Positions 21,783-31,810 of a stretch of 64,000 nucleotides of DNA are shown piece after piece. Source of the stretch: Leguminivora glycinivorella (Eukaryota > Arthropoda > Insecta > Lepidoptera > Tortricidae); NCBI RefSeq assembly GCF_023078275.1, contig NC_062982.1:23322695-23386694 (forward strand), given 5' to 3'. The position numbers and the translations under genes were made by a program. Numbering within the stretch: position 1 is the first letter of the stretch; the number at the start of each line of letters is the position of its first letter. A model generated the notes under the pieces. That model saw nothing but the letters and a program-made list of their open reading frames with translations. It did no database searches and was not told where the DNA came from.

Positions 21783-21890
21783 AAAGGGATAGGCAGAGCA
21801 CATGAAATTGTTCAAGTTTTAGTGTCACTTAAAGGAAGAAAGAAGCAGAAATTGCGATATCGTAGTGACAGGTTGCTAGCTTGGTGAATC
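21783..21890 (+). repeat. Repeat family A, partial copy
   Basis: AAGGGATAGGCAGAGCACAT, TTAGTGTCACTTAAAGG, ATTGCGATAT and GTGACAGGTTGCTAGC follow the family order. It is truncated at the right. Confidence 0.6.
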
Positions 21891-21905
21891 CACGTAAAAA
21901 CACAG

Positions 21906-22098
21906 AAAGTATAGAAGGCTCACTCCTTTGATGTTCACAAAAAGCCGCCATTCTAAATTCTTACCTACATTAACAGACCGCACGCGAGCAGCCGACATTG
22001 AATTTGCGCCGCGCGAAGGTCGTCACCTGTGAATGGGCCGCGAACTCGCGGCCTCCGGCATGTACTTGTAGCGCGGTGATAGAATCGCGAAGTGAGCC
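21906..22098 (-). repeat. CpG-rich repeat, minus partner of 3706-3905
   Basis: TTCTTACCTACATTAA, GCGCCGCGCGAAGGTCGTC, GGGCCGCGAACTCGCGGCC and CATGTACTTGTAGCGCG mirror the block at 3.7 kb. Confidence 0.7.
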
Positions 22099-22299
22099 AC
22101 CCCTGGTAAAAGTAACGTGAGTCACGACTTCACTGAGTGTTTATTTGAACTACCAGCTGCAAATGAAAGGATCTTTTATGCATTATATTGGGAAAGTAAC
22201 ACTTATTTAGAGATAGATTATCACTTAAACTTGCACCGTGGATAAATGGAACATGCCAGAAAATCGTGACTCATGTTACTCGTACCGCGGATTGACCCA

Positions 22300-22430
22300 G
22301 CCTCATTGCCCTGCCCACATCACAATTGATCCCAAATCCTAGAGTCTACTTCTACATACCTACTACAACTATAGAAGAAAAGGGGGTGGTGAAATTCTTA
22401 GCCCATTACCACGAGGAGGTAGAAGATAAG
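22300..22430 (+). repeat. Repeat family A, partial copy
   Basis: CCACATCACAATTGATCCC, AGGGGGTGGTGAAATTCTTA and CCCATTACCACGAGG represent the right half of the family. Confidence 0.6.
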
Positions 22431-22461
22431 TTAATGATATATTAAACATATACATACATAT

Positions 22462-22630
22462 AATCACGCCTGTATCCCAAAAAGGGGTGGCAGAGCACAT
22501 GCACTACTAAGTTTCAGTGCCACTCTTGGCAAAAAGGGGTTGAAAGAAATCCAAATTATGACATTGCAATGACAGGTTTCCAGTCTCTCGCCTACGCCAC
22601 AATTTAACCCATATCCCACAGACGACTTAT
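22462..22630 (+). repeat. Repeat family A, near full copy
   Basis: CAGTGCCACTCTTGGCAAAA, GGGGTTGAAAGAAA, CGCCTACGCCACAATTTAAC and CCCATATCCCACAG are all present. It lies directly after another family A half, so two copies are in tandem here. Confidence 0.7.
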
Positions 22631-22853
22631 AATAAAATATTAAAATTATACGTATTAGTCTGAATGGGCTGGTTTTATTTATTTATCCCTATTCATAAAC
22701 AGCCGATAAAGTTCGTTTGTCCCTTTCCGAAGTATTGGTATGATAGAAAGGGACAAACGAACTTCATCGGCTTGATAACTTTAGTGAACGTTGTGAATAA
22801 GGGGGTTATACTTAACACACAATACAATAATTACAAAAGGTGGACTTAAATGC

Positions 22854-23044
22854 AAAATGGAAAACATCGTGAGGAAACCGGACTAATTCCAATAAGGTCT
22901 AGTTTACCCCTCGGGTTGGAAGGTCAGAGGGCAGTCGCTTTCGTAAAAACTAGTGCCTACGCCGAATCTTGGGATTAGTTGTCAAAGCGGACCCCAGGCT
23001 CCCATGAGCCGTGGTAAATGCCGGGATAACGCAAGCAGGATGAT
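22854..23044 (+). mobile_element. SINE family E, 5'-truncated, perfect 15-bp TSD
   Basis: The direct repeat GGTGGACTTAAATGC lies at 22839-22853 and 23045-23059. The insert starts inside the body (AACATCGTGAGGAAACCGG) and ends GCAAGCAGGATGAT, so reverse transcription stopped early. This is direct evidence that the family moves by LINE-type retroposition. Confidence 0.9.
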
Positions 23045-23059
23045 GGTGGACTTAAATGC

Positions 23060-23465
23060 GTTGAGGCTTTTTCTACTAGTCAACCACTGGGTCAAAAAGA
23101 AACAATAATGGGCATTTAGTATTGTTTTCCAGCTGTTAGGGTTCATCTAAGTTCTTAACCTAGTTCTTATTGAAATGCACCTAGAAACCTACATTTCTGT
23201 ATAATATAATAAAATTAAAGACAATAATCTGAATAATCGATGTAATCAGTCACGTTTCCATTTTGATAGTATTGTGCAGTGCCTCGCGTATAAAGGTTAA
23301 CGCTCACCTACTCGCTAGGGATTGCAATTTGGTGCATTTTCTTTTCTTTTTTTTTCTCATTTCAATAAATACATTTTTCTTCTTATACATAGGTACTCAT
23401 ATTACGCAAAATTGAAAATCAATCCAGTTTACAATACTTTCATATCCTTTCATATAACAATCATT
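23060..23465. other. Intergenic, nothing assigned
   Basis: AT-rich with short pyrimidine runs. No repeat ends or exon. Confidence 0.35.
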
Positions 23466-23526
23466 CGTTCCTGAGTCATGGATGTTTTCTATGTATTTGT
23501 ATATTATTATATATATAATTGTCTGA
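23466..23526 (+). mobile_element. SINE family C, left part split by LTR element
   Basis: Begins CGTTCCTGAGTCATGGATG, which is inside the SINE body, so the tRNA head is missing. It continues into the GTAC target site; the right part resumes at 25653. Confidence 0.8.
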
Positions 23527-23530
23527 GTAC

Positions 23531-23779
23531 TGTAAGAGAGTCGGCCTATCAGTGGAGAGCATCCAAACATTTAAACAACGCTTTGAATCAATATTTTTTT
23601 TATATTTTATGAGCTAAATAACAACCGTTTACTCTCAATCGCTGCTTCTATATGAATGCCCCATTGAAGTGTCTGTTTTCCTTGACGTTCTTATACTGTT
23701 CCAATTTTAAATCAGGGACTGCCAGTCAGCGACCATGACTGCTGTAAAAGGTTTCATTCTGAATGCGAAACCTCTTACA
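23531..23779 (+). repeat. 5' LTR
   Basis: TGTAAGAGAGTCGGCC at the start, CGAAACCTCTTACA at the end. The inverted terminal 8-mers TGTAAGAG/CTCTTACA are typical LTR ends. Confidence 0.85.
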
Positions 23780-25399
23780 TATCCCTCCCCCTTATGTTAG
23801 AAGCAGCCATTGTTCACAATACTACACCCTATCCTATCCTATTCTACCCTAACTACCGGTTGGCCCTACCTAAGCCAGGCCCCCTACATACAAAAAAAAA
23901 AAATCTCCTAACACCCAATAGTGACAGCCTCATTCAAGGTAGCCAACATCTAACGCTCTTTGCGTGGTTGCCTAGTCCACGGATTGAGACCGCCATAATT
24001 TGGATAGTTGGACTATAGCCAAGGTCCTCGCAAATTAGTCAGATATGGACTATGGTTAGGAAAACCAATGGCAAAAACCTAACCCCTGCCCATCGACTAA
24101 ACCCTTTTATTTTGAACTTTCTGACAGCTAATTGTCTGTGGCCATGACTAGATGACATTGACATGACAGCTGTTAGCAAATTCACCTAACTTCAAGTAAA
24201 AAAACAAGGCAAAACGTTTATTTCACATGAAAAAACATAATAAATTTTGAAGATGCCGATTCTTGTTGGCGGTGGCGTTGAAGTGGGGGCTTCTCATGGC
24301 CGCCAATCTTCCCGCCGCGCCGGTTGCGAAGTGAAGTGGAGCCCGAACGGCTCATGAAGATTGCTACAGCTGTAGTGTGCTGCACGTTGGTGATGACGAC
24401 GAAGTGGGGGTTGCATATGACCGCCAGCCATCTCGCCACACCGTGAACAGCTGGATCAACTGGTCATCTAGTCGGCCTTGTCTTGATACATGTAAAAGAA
24501 TTGTGTATGAACGTTGTTCTTTGTAGTCAGGAAATTATAAGGGTGTTGTGACATATTACTCTATAACTTTAAATGATTGTATCTATTTATTAAATATTTA
24601 CAGTTTGGGGCGTGTTTTATTCCACAGTTTACATATTTTCATATAACTTAGCCTTATTGGTAGCTATAGGAAAACATTATGGAATAAATAAGCCTATCAA
24701 ATAGTTTTTATTCTAATATAAACATTGTATAAATAATATGCATAGTATTCTACATGTTATATATTGCGCCAAAATAATTAGTTCTATGTGGTTATTTACA
24801 AATAATTATCCTTTTTAATATTAGGGATAGGCAAATGACATTTTCTGTCACAAGTCGTTTTTCCTTTGAAATAATGTACATTTTAGTTCACAAATCACAA
24901 TTATTCCCTAAGTTCTACAATATAATGTATAATTAAAAGATTGAAACTAAATTTACATTGCCTATCTAATGTAACCTACATATCTAGGAAGATTTACTGC
25001 ATATGTGTATGATTAAGTATATAGGTATGATGGAGCTGATGTTCACGCAATTTGCGTCGACGCCCATGGTCACCGAAGAGGAGTCGAAGATTTCTTGAAC
25101 AACACAATCTTGAGCGCCCGTTGCTCTGTTGAATGTCTCGCATTCCATTTTTACGTCAATTCTGCACAGCTATATTCTAACTACTGAATGGGTGACACTG
25201 AATATTAGATAATAAGAAATATATCACCCGGAATAGCTCTTCGTATTGGCGACGATGGTCACTTTGTTTTCCTTCTTCTTAAAGCGCGTTTGGCTTATCG
25301 CTTGGCATGTGCTTCCTCGCGCTATGAGGTCGGGGTTCGTTGTCTGAAAACTCTGAAACCGAAACTAGGGGAAACTTTCAGACGTTAGTGCCTCCACCA

Positions 25400-25648
25400 T
25401 GTAAGAGAGTCGGCCTATCAGTGGAGAGCATCCAAACATTTAAACAACGCTTTGAATCAATATTTTTTTTATATTTTATGAGCTAAATAACAACCGTTTA
25501 CTCTCAATCGCTGCTTCTATATGAATGCCCCATTGAAGTGTCTGTTTTCCTTGACGTTCTTATACTGTTCCAATTTTAAATCAGGGACTGCCAGTCAGCG
25601 ACCATGACTGCTGTAAAAGGTTTCATTCTGAATGCGAAACCTCTTACA
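25400..25648 (+). repeat. 3' LTR
   Basis: Identical to the left repeat over all 249 bases by direct reading. Confidence 0.85.
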
Positions 25649-25652
25649 GTAC

Positions 25653-25740
25653 CCACAACACAAGCCTTCTTGAGCTTACCGTGGGACTCAGTCAATCTGT
25701 GTAAGAATGTCCTGTATGTAATTTTTTTTAATAATATTTA
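25653..25740 (+). mobile_element. SINE family C, right part
   Basis: Continues CCACAACACAAGCCTTCTTG, CTTACCGTGGGACTCAG and an AT tail. It joins the left part across the LTR insertion. Confidence 0.8.
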
Positions 25741-26252
25741 TTTAATTTTACTTATTAATAACAAGCTATTTATAGCTCTTACAGCTATTATATATACAAA
25801 CTATTTAAGATCAAACTAATTTGTCAGAAAACTTGATGCCACAGATTATGCAAGTGTTATTATAATTTAAACTTTTTTTTATTCTGTCGTTTTTGCTGTC
25901 AAAATCCCTGCCGATTTAGATTATTTCTCTGGTCTCTTAGTTGACTCTATGAATTTTCATAGAACGTTTCGGCTCGCTTCGCTTTTTTTGTGCTCATGTG
26001 TGCTTTGACCATTAACCCTTAAGATACAATATTTGGCGTTTGGTGAATGTTCGAGGCCACCAATGACGTATTTAAACGTCCAAATAATTCGCGAATAATT
26101 GATATTAATTCCATGTCACCAAGTAAATAGTAGCAAACTGTTCAAATGAAGATCGAAGACAGCAGACATGATTAAATCTTTAAAAAAATGTCTGTAGTGT
26201 ATACCTATATTTTACTTTGTTGCACAACTTCAGAAATGTACTACTTACATAG
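25741..26252. other. Intergenic, nothing assigned
   Basis: AT-rich sequence without repeat ends or exon that I can support. Confidence 0.35.
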
Positions 26253-27457
26253 CCTCCTAAGGCCCAAGGTCCTTCCTATAGTAATAATTAAGTTGGTCAT
26301 TCGGACCCAGCTTCTTCAACGACTATACAGTCATAGCGTACCACGGTCCTACCAGTAGGACTTATTATAAAAGCCGACATTTCGATTTCAAATTTCGCGC
26401 CAATCTAAACTGACGTATCCGATTTTCTAGAAGGGTGTTTAAGGTTGAATGTGAACACACTCATAAGCTTGAAACATTAAAACAAAGTGTCAAACTGACA
26501 AGTTACAGACGGTGACATGGGTATTCCGTGAAGGAGAGATTAGTAAATCCAATTTTATTCATGTAATCTTGAGTACTTTCTTACTAATTTGTAAATAATC
26601 TTCTTTTTTATTAGTTATTTTACGAAGTTAAGTAATAATTTCATTGATTTTGCTTATATTTTACGAAATACGGGATGAAAAATATTAAGTCCTATGAGTA
26701 GTACCTCGGGTTTATACAACTACATAATTTAATAATAATGTTTGTGGTGGTTGCAAAAACTGACACATATATTGCTTTTATTGATGTAGGATTATATGAC
26801 AAAGAAACATAATTCGCTCTTAGGGAATCAGAAATAGAAACTGAAGATGAAAAAACAGACTTTTGCCACATAAAACTCATAGAAACAAATTTTGTACAAA
26901 CCAGATCCCGGTATGCTTCCTCTAGTTCCTATGTCGATATTTCTCTGTCAGAACTAATTCCAAAGCCTATCCACGGCAGGACCCGATATTTCGCCTTGCA
27001 GCTTCTGCAGGTCGTCGTCGTGGAGCGCCTACAAGAGGACGATCTCATGCTCGCAGTGGAATAACATTCGTCGAAGAAGAGCGTAAAATCTTAATTTTTA
27101 AGTGATTGGTGCATTGTATTATTTTAATTAGACTATTATTTTATCTCATTCTTTCTATAAAACTAAAAAAGAAACAAATCTTAAATGAGTTTTTTAATTT
27201 CGTAATATAAATAACGTTTCTTTATAAGCCCATGGTCCTTCCTGTAGGACTTTTTTAATTTCAATCAAATTATCCTAAAAGGCATCGTAAACTGATAATA
27301 AATATGCCCCAAAGCTGTTGGTGGCATACAAGTACAATAACATTAAAAAAATGTGTTCCTAATGTTTGGGCCTGAACGAGTATAAAACAATAGTACTACT
27401 GGTAGGACCGTGGTTCGCAATGACTAGGGGCCGAATTTCGCCTTGGGCCTTAGGAGG
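26253..27457. mobile_element. 1205-bp inverted-repeat element, ATAG TSD
   Basis: The 17-bp terminal repeat CCTCCTAAGGCCCAAGG is perfect at both ends, and ATAG flanks both sides (26249-26252, 27458-27461). A second inverted pair, CCACGGTCCTACCAGTAG, lies at 26341-26358 and 27396-27413. The related palindromic motif GGTCCTTCC..TAGGAC also occurs near 26270 and 27234. The interior is AT-rich; a block at 26905-27060 could be remnant coding sequence (a frame reading DISLSELIPKPIHGRTRYFA), but I recognise no transposase. The superfamily is unknown to me. Confidence 0.75.
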
Positions 27458-27636
27458 ATAGGGAGACACATTACAAACAATTTTATTAAACAGGTAAACA
27501 ACAGGTGGCCTTATCGCTAAAGATCTCTTCCAGCTTCCAGACAAGCATTAGGTGGTGGAGAAAAGAAATTGAACCTGCTGAGATGTTACAATTACATATA
27601 GAATAAATAGTTCATGCCAGCAAAAGACGAGTTGCC

Positions 27637-27884
27637 AGGGGCCCATTTCTCGAAGTTACAAGTTACAATTTACAAATGGTTGTATGACAAGTTGGAATGA
27701 GACTTCCCATGCGCGGATCCAGCCTAAGTTGACAATACAAATAGACCACGTGACCCCCCCCCCCCCCGCCCTGGGGCCCCGGGTCATTACCACAAGACCC
27801 CCCCCCTCCCAGGTTGGGCAGGAAACTGGATCCGCGCTTGAGACTTCCGCTTGTAACTTGTAAAGTTTTGAGAAATGGGCCCCT
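27637..27884. mobile_element. Foldback MITE, TIR AGGGGCCCATTTCTCGAA, copy 1
   Basis: AGGGGCCCATTTCTCGAAG on the left pairs with GAGAAATGGGCCCCT on the right, with TTACAAGTTAC blocks inside. It is interrupted by a hAT MITE at 27708-27840. A further half copy follows at 27903-27942. An uninterrupted copy is at 42589-42711. Confidence 0.75.
27708..27840. mobile_element. hAT-type MITE, 133 bp, 8-bp TSD
   Basis: Ends CATGCGCGGATCCAG and CTGGATCCGCGCTTG, flanked by AGACTTCC at 27700-27707 and 27841-27848. Inside are C-runs with CCACGTGACCCCCC and CCACAAGACCCCCC. The 8-bp duplication and CA...TG ends support hAT. A second copy with its own 8-bp duplication is at 42050-42199. Confidence 0.9.
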
Positions 27885-28277
27885 GGGGGGAAGCACTCAT
27901 CGCCTTCCGCTTTGTAACTTTCAGTTTTGAGAAGTGGGCCCATGCATGGTAGGAAGCAGTCATAAATGAAAGAGCAAAGTAATTTCGCAACACTTTTGGC
28001 ATTATTGTCTTTTCATTATTGGCATTATTGTCATTATTGGCATTATTGTTTTTATTTGTAAGATTTTAGTATAAGGTGGTATAAGTGTTTTTAGTGTAAG
28101 TTTTTGCTAATTTGTTTTTTGTTAAAAATAAATAAATACCACCCAACATGAAGACGGTCCAAATCCAATGAATAAGTGAAAGAAATCTTGATGCTCTCTG
28201 TGGAGAAATGACAACTACTTCGGGTGGAGTATACGTTTATTGTGTGTTAAATGACAAGTATATGCCGTTATGTAGCA
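27885..28277. other. Intergenic with CATTATTGG tandem units
   Basis: Four to five units of GGCATTATTGT/CATTATTGG lie at about 27998-28050. No gene. Confidence 0.5.
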
Positions 28278-28466
28278 CTAGCTTTTGCCCGCGGCTTCGC
28301 TCGTGTTAGAAAGAGACAAAATTTTGCCTATGTCACTTTCTATCCCTTCAACTATCTCCACTTAAAAAATCACGTCAATTCGTCGCTCCGTTTTGCCGTG
28401 AAAGACGGACAAACAAACAGACACACACACACTTTCCCATTTATAATATTAAGTATTAAGTATGGA
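28278..28466 (-). mobile_element. Helitron-like (Lep1-type) element, internally deleted
   Basis: CTAGCTTTTGCCCGCGGC at the left, GCCGTGAAAGACGGACAAAC and CCCATTTATAATATTA at the right, on the minus strand. The block between the CTCGTG and GAAAGAGAC parts is shorter than in the copies at 54957 and 61157. Confidence 0.65.
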
Positions 28467-28640
28467 TAGGAAGTCTGCAAGCTATATTAGATATTTTTAT
28501 AATAAGTATGGATTAGGTATGGATAGTTGGATGTTATGGAAGTGTGTTGGTAATTCCCCGCAGCAGAATCCCTGTCAAACTTCGGTTTATAACTAAGCCT
28601 CTTTTTCTGCCGATTCTCGTAGGTGATGCCATTACTCTTA

Positions 28641-29587
28641 TTAACCGACTTCAAAAAAGGAGGAGGTTCTCAATTCGACTGAATGTTTTTTTTTTTATTT
28701 TTTTTTTGTATGTATGTTACTCGATATCTCCGAGAATCGTGGACCGATTTTCAAAATTTTTTTTTTGATCGAACCGGTATAACCCCGAGATGGTCCCATT
28801 GGCACCAAGTCAGGGTCTGATGATGGGATCCTGGAGAAATCGAGGGAACTCTTCAAATGTTATAGGCACATGTAATGTTTTTAGTATATTTTTCAAAGGT
28901 ACACCAGTATTTACGTCTGATGGTAATAATTTTATGTGGCTGAGCTGATGATGGAAGGTCAACTCCTCAATGGTTAGGAGTTTAAGGATAATTATTTCAC
29001 TACTGTACATGTATTCGGACTGATACATATAATATCACTAGGAACCACTAAAAATCAACTGAGCTGATGATGGAAGGTCAACTCCTCAATGGTTAGGAGT
29101 TAAAGGATAATTCTTTCACTACTGTACATGTATTCGGACTGATACATATAATATCACTAGGAACCACTAAAAATCAACAAATAAATAAACTTTTTAACAA
29201 AAAATAAAACCGCCTTCAAAAATAAGCGCGTTACAAAACACGGAGAAACTAAAAAGCCAAAAATAATAAACCTTTCAATTCAGATTTCTTATCGTATTGC
29301 AATAAGCTAAACATCCAAATTATAAACAATTCAATTATTTTTGGAGTCGGTACCAGCCTGTGTATGGTTGGGTGGGTCAAACAGGCAATAGCAAGGCGAC
29401 GAACAGGTCTGGTACCGACTACAAAAATAATTGATTTGTTTATAATTTGGATGTTTAGCTTATTGCAATACGATAAGAAATCTGAATTGAAAGGTTTATT
29501 ATTTTTGGCTTTTTAGTTTCTCCGTGTTTTGTAACGCGCTTATTTTTGAAGGCGGTTTTATTTTTTGTTAAAAAGTTTATTTATTTT
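28641..29587 (+). mobile_element. Family P element, copy 1, with long palindrome
   Basis: Begins TTAACCGACTTCAAAAAAGG and contains CTCGATATCTCCGAGAATCG. It ends in a giant palindrome with arms at about 29181-29368 and 29400-29587 (CTTTTTAACAAAAAATAAAA, GCGCGTTACAAAACACGG). A 119-bp unit is duplicated at 28940-29177. Copy 2 is at 43125-43948 in the opposite orientation. A minus-strand frame shared by both copies is closed in this one by a TGA where copy 2 has CGA. The element is widespread in Lepidoptera as I recall, but I cannot name it. Confidence 0.7.
28940..29177. repeat. 119-bp tandem duplication
   Basis: Two units (28940-29058 and 29059-29177) starting CTGAGCTGATGATGGAAGG differ at about two positions. 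Copy 2 of the element has only one unit, so the duplication is private to this copy and recent. Confidence 0.9.
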
Positions 29588-30145
29588 TTATTCTGTGCTA
29601 CCGAGCGATATGAAATGGACAGTAATATTCAATAACAGCACAGTTTCCCTGGAAGAACAAAAAAACTTGTTTACTATTGTTCAACTCAACATACCGACAT
29701 ATACAAAATTAATTATAGCTCCAACCTTCGACAATTCATACCTTAACATTAAGACTATAAGAGCAACGAAATACGCTTTCTCTGGATTTAAGCTTTAGTG
29801 ACGAAATGTCTTAACTTGTATAAGATATCTTGACAGTTATACCTTTTTCTACAGGGACATGTACGTACCATAACAATACGGTATTTACAATAACAAGTTG
29901 GCAAGAAATTTCGCGGTCTGCGATCACCCTTCGGTAACGGCCGATCCTTACATGGTATCCCTTCGTCGGAGAGTCAATAACACCGTTGGTGCATAGTAAA
30001 CAAACTGACTGTAGACACACCTTAAGGACAGAGATGTTACCGTGCGTGAAATGAGCGATTTTTTAAAGATAATTATTTAAATAAATATTGCGGAACAAAA
30101 AATCGAAATAAGATGCCATACATACATACATACAGTCATACAATC
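29588..30145. other. Intergenic, nothing assigned
   Basis: An open frame of about 77 codons at 29565-29798 starts in the family P tail and has no recognisable domain. Confidence 0.35.
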
Positions 30146-30326
30146 AGGTTTCAGTGCCACTCTTGGCAAATAAGGGGTTGAAAGAAAACGAAATTGTGAC
30201 ATTGCAGTGACAGGTTGCCAGCGTCTCGCCTACGCCACAATTTAACCCATACCCCACAGTCGCCTTCTACGACACCCATGGGAAGAAAGGGGGTGGTGAA
30301 ATTCTTAACCCGTCACCACACGGGCC
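30146..30326 (+). repeat. Repeat family A, best preserved copy
   Basis: GTTTCAGTGCCACTCTTGG, AAATAAGGGGTTGAAAG, CGCCTACGCCACAATTTAAC, CCCACAGTCGCCTTCTACGA, GGGGGTGGTGAAATTCTTAA and CCCGTCACCACACGGG are all intact. Confidence 0.7.
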
Positions 30327-30332
30327 ATACAT

Positions 30333-30500
30333 ATATTAAAGATAAATTGACGGACACCACCAGTACGTGGCAAAGGTCGGATTAGAACCGGCGTCTTTAG
30401 CAATCCGGGCTAACGCCATGAACCCCTAGGCCACCCCGTCACAGAGGAAGCCGTCGAAATTTCTCTACTGCCTAAGGGCAAGCAGTAGGTGCTATAGTAG
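30333..30500 (-). mobile_element. tRNA-derived SINE, family X
   Basis: The minus strand shows a complete tRNA-like fold: GGTGGCCTAGGGGTTCATGG as the D-arm region, an anticodon arm around GCCCGGATTGC, and the T-arm GCCGGTTCTAATCCG. The loop differs from the sister copy at 44181 (CCGTATT there, CCGGATT here), the acceptor stem is imperfect, and flanks (CACCACCAGT, GCAAGCAGTAGGTGC) are shared. This is a mobile family and not a functional tRNA. Confidence 0.7.
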
Positions 30501-30702
30501 TAAGTATATTTGTTAAAATAAGTTGATGTGGTATTGCGGAACAAAATTATTTAGGTATTCTAAAATATCGCCATGGCCCGTAGTTGGTAGAAATGTCAGC
30601 ATCACGATGACATAGTCAGGTAAGTACCTAGATGACAAATCGATAATTTTATTCGGTAATTCGTTTGGCTATAGCGATATTAATCTTCGCGCATCGGGGT
30701 TA

Positions 30703-31012
30703 GGGACCGTCCACACTCAGGAGACGCATGTCCGCCGACGCGGAACGGACGTCAGCGCCACGCCGCTTAAATGTAATTTAAAAAACGTCTCCTCAGTACA
30801 TTTTGTATAGGAAGGATGCGCAAGGGACGTCGCTTGGCGCGCCCCCAGACGCGTCGCTTGGCGCGCGCCGCGCCGCCGCCTGGGGGCGAGTCTTACGTCT
30901 TTCCTATACAAAATGTAACGAGGAGACGTTTTTTTAAATTACATTCAGGCGGCGTGGCGCTGACGTCTGTTCCGCGTTGGCGATCATGCGTCTCTTGAGT
31001 GTGGACGGTCCC
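30703..31012. mobile_element. PIF/Harbinger-like MITE, 310 bp, TTA TSD, copy 1
   Basis: Nearly complete palindrome with arms of about 115 bp beginning GGGACCGTCCACACTCA, flanked by TTA at 30700-30702 and 31013-31015. Inside each arm are GACGTCAGCGCCACGCCGC, ACGTCTCCTC and CATTTTGTATAGGAA. The 3-bp TTA duplication suggests PIF/Harbinger. A second copy of exactly the same length is at 32918-33227. It is non-coding. Confidence 0.8.
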
Positions 31013-31051
31013 TTAGTTCCAGACTCAAAAAAACTTTTGAGAAGAGAAATA

Positions 31052-31556
31052 TAGTGCGTGGAGTCCCTCCGGGCGGAAGAAGTGAAATTTCGTAATCTGG
31101 AAATTAAAATAAATAGCAAGGGGTATTTCAAAATTCGTGTTCCACCACGCCGGTTAAAATCCCAACACCCTCCTCACCGAACCGCGAGAAAACTCATGGA
31201 AGACAAATTCAACCTGTTGGACAGCTGGAAAAAGGAATGGAACGATAACCTCCCCTGTGGGATAGGGATAGCTATAAATCCTACAGTAAGACCACCTGGC
31301 TTCTCGCTGCCTAGAAAAGAATGGTGTCTAGTGTCTACTAAATATGTTGAGAACCGGCGGCGGCTGTACCAGAGCGTTCCTGCACAAATGTGGATGGATA
31401 GAATCTCCAGGGTACAGTTGCGGGGCTCCCGCGCAGGACATCGAGCACATCGTTCAGCACTGCCCTATCATCAAATACAGTGGAAACCCTGCGGACTTGT
31501 TCACCCTGCATAATGACGTAATCCAATGGATCCAGAACCTTAGAATACCTTTATAA
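31052..31556 (+). pseudogene. LINE C-terminal zinc-motif region, frameshifted
   Basis: The first frame (31058 onward) reads LLDSWKKEWND, then PTVRPPGFSLPRKEWCLVST. The conserved reading then continues in another frame as GGGCTRAFLHKCGWIESPG, CGAPAQDIEHIVQHCP and DVIQWIQNLRIPL, with a stop at 31556. C..C...H....C near the end is the C-terminal zinc motif of CR1/Jockey-type LINEs, preceded by the PPGF.L.R..W motif. At least one frameshift near 31340-31360 kills the copy, and no RT core remains. An A/T tail (ATAAATAAATAAACC) follows at about 31583. Confidence 0.75.
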
Positions 31557-31692
31557 ACGACTGAACAATTAAGCCATACGGATAAATAAATAAACCGAGC
31601 GTTAAACGTTTAACGCTGTCAGTGAATAAACGTTTAACGCTGTCAGTTGGAAGTCGCATTAGAAATTTCACCTAATATTTCCGTCTATTTTT

Positions 31693-31766
31693 TAACCGCC
31701 GACGCAAAAACGACGGGGTGTTCGTTATAAGTTTGACGTGTCTGTCTGTCTGTTTGTCTTCCTGCC

Positions 31767-31810
<44 letters not shown>

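Larger units (their letters stand above)
23531..25648 (+). mobile_element. Non-coding LTR-type element, 2118 bp, identical LTRs
   Basis: Two 249-bp direct repeats (23531-23779 and 25400-25648), identical base for base, start TGTAAGAG and end CTCTTACA. The 4-bp repeat GTAC lies outside both (23527-23530 and 25649-25652), and the flanks join into an uninterrupted SINE. TG...CA ends, paired LTRs and a short duplication define an LTR retrotransposon. The 1620-bp interior has no gag, protease, RT or integrase frame, so the element is non-autonomous. I see no TGG-type primer-binding site directly after the left LTR (TATCCCTCCCCC follows) and no strong polypurine tract before the right one. Identical LTRs point to a recent insertion or to gene conversion. 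Confidence 0.85.

Noticed and set aside
23531..25648. Two independent MITEs with TGTAAGAG ends
   Set aside because: Neither 249-bp repeat has its own target duplication; only the outer pair has GTAC, and the SINE rejoins exactly across both.
27656..28002. Overlapping minus-strand frames of 71 to 95 codons rich in G and P
   Set aside because: They cross the C-run interior of the hAT MITE and its palindromic host; no domain.
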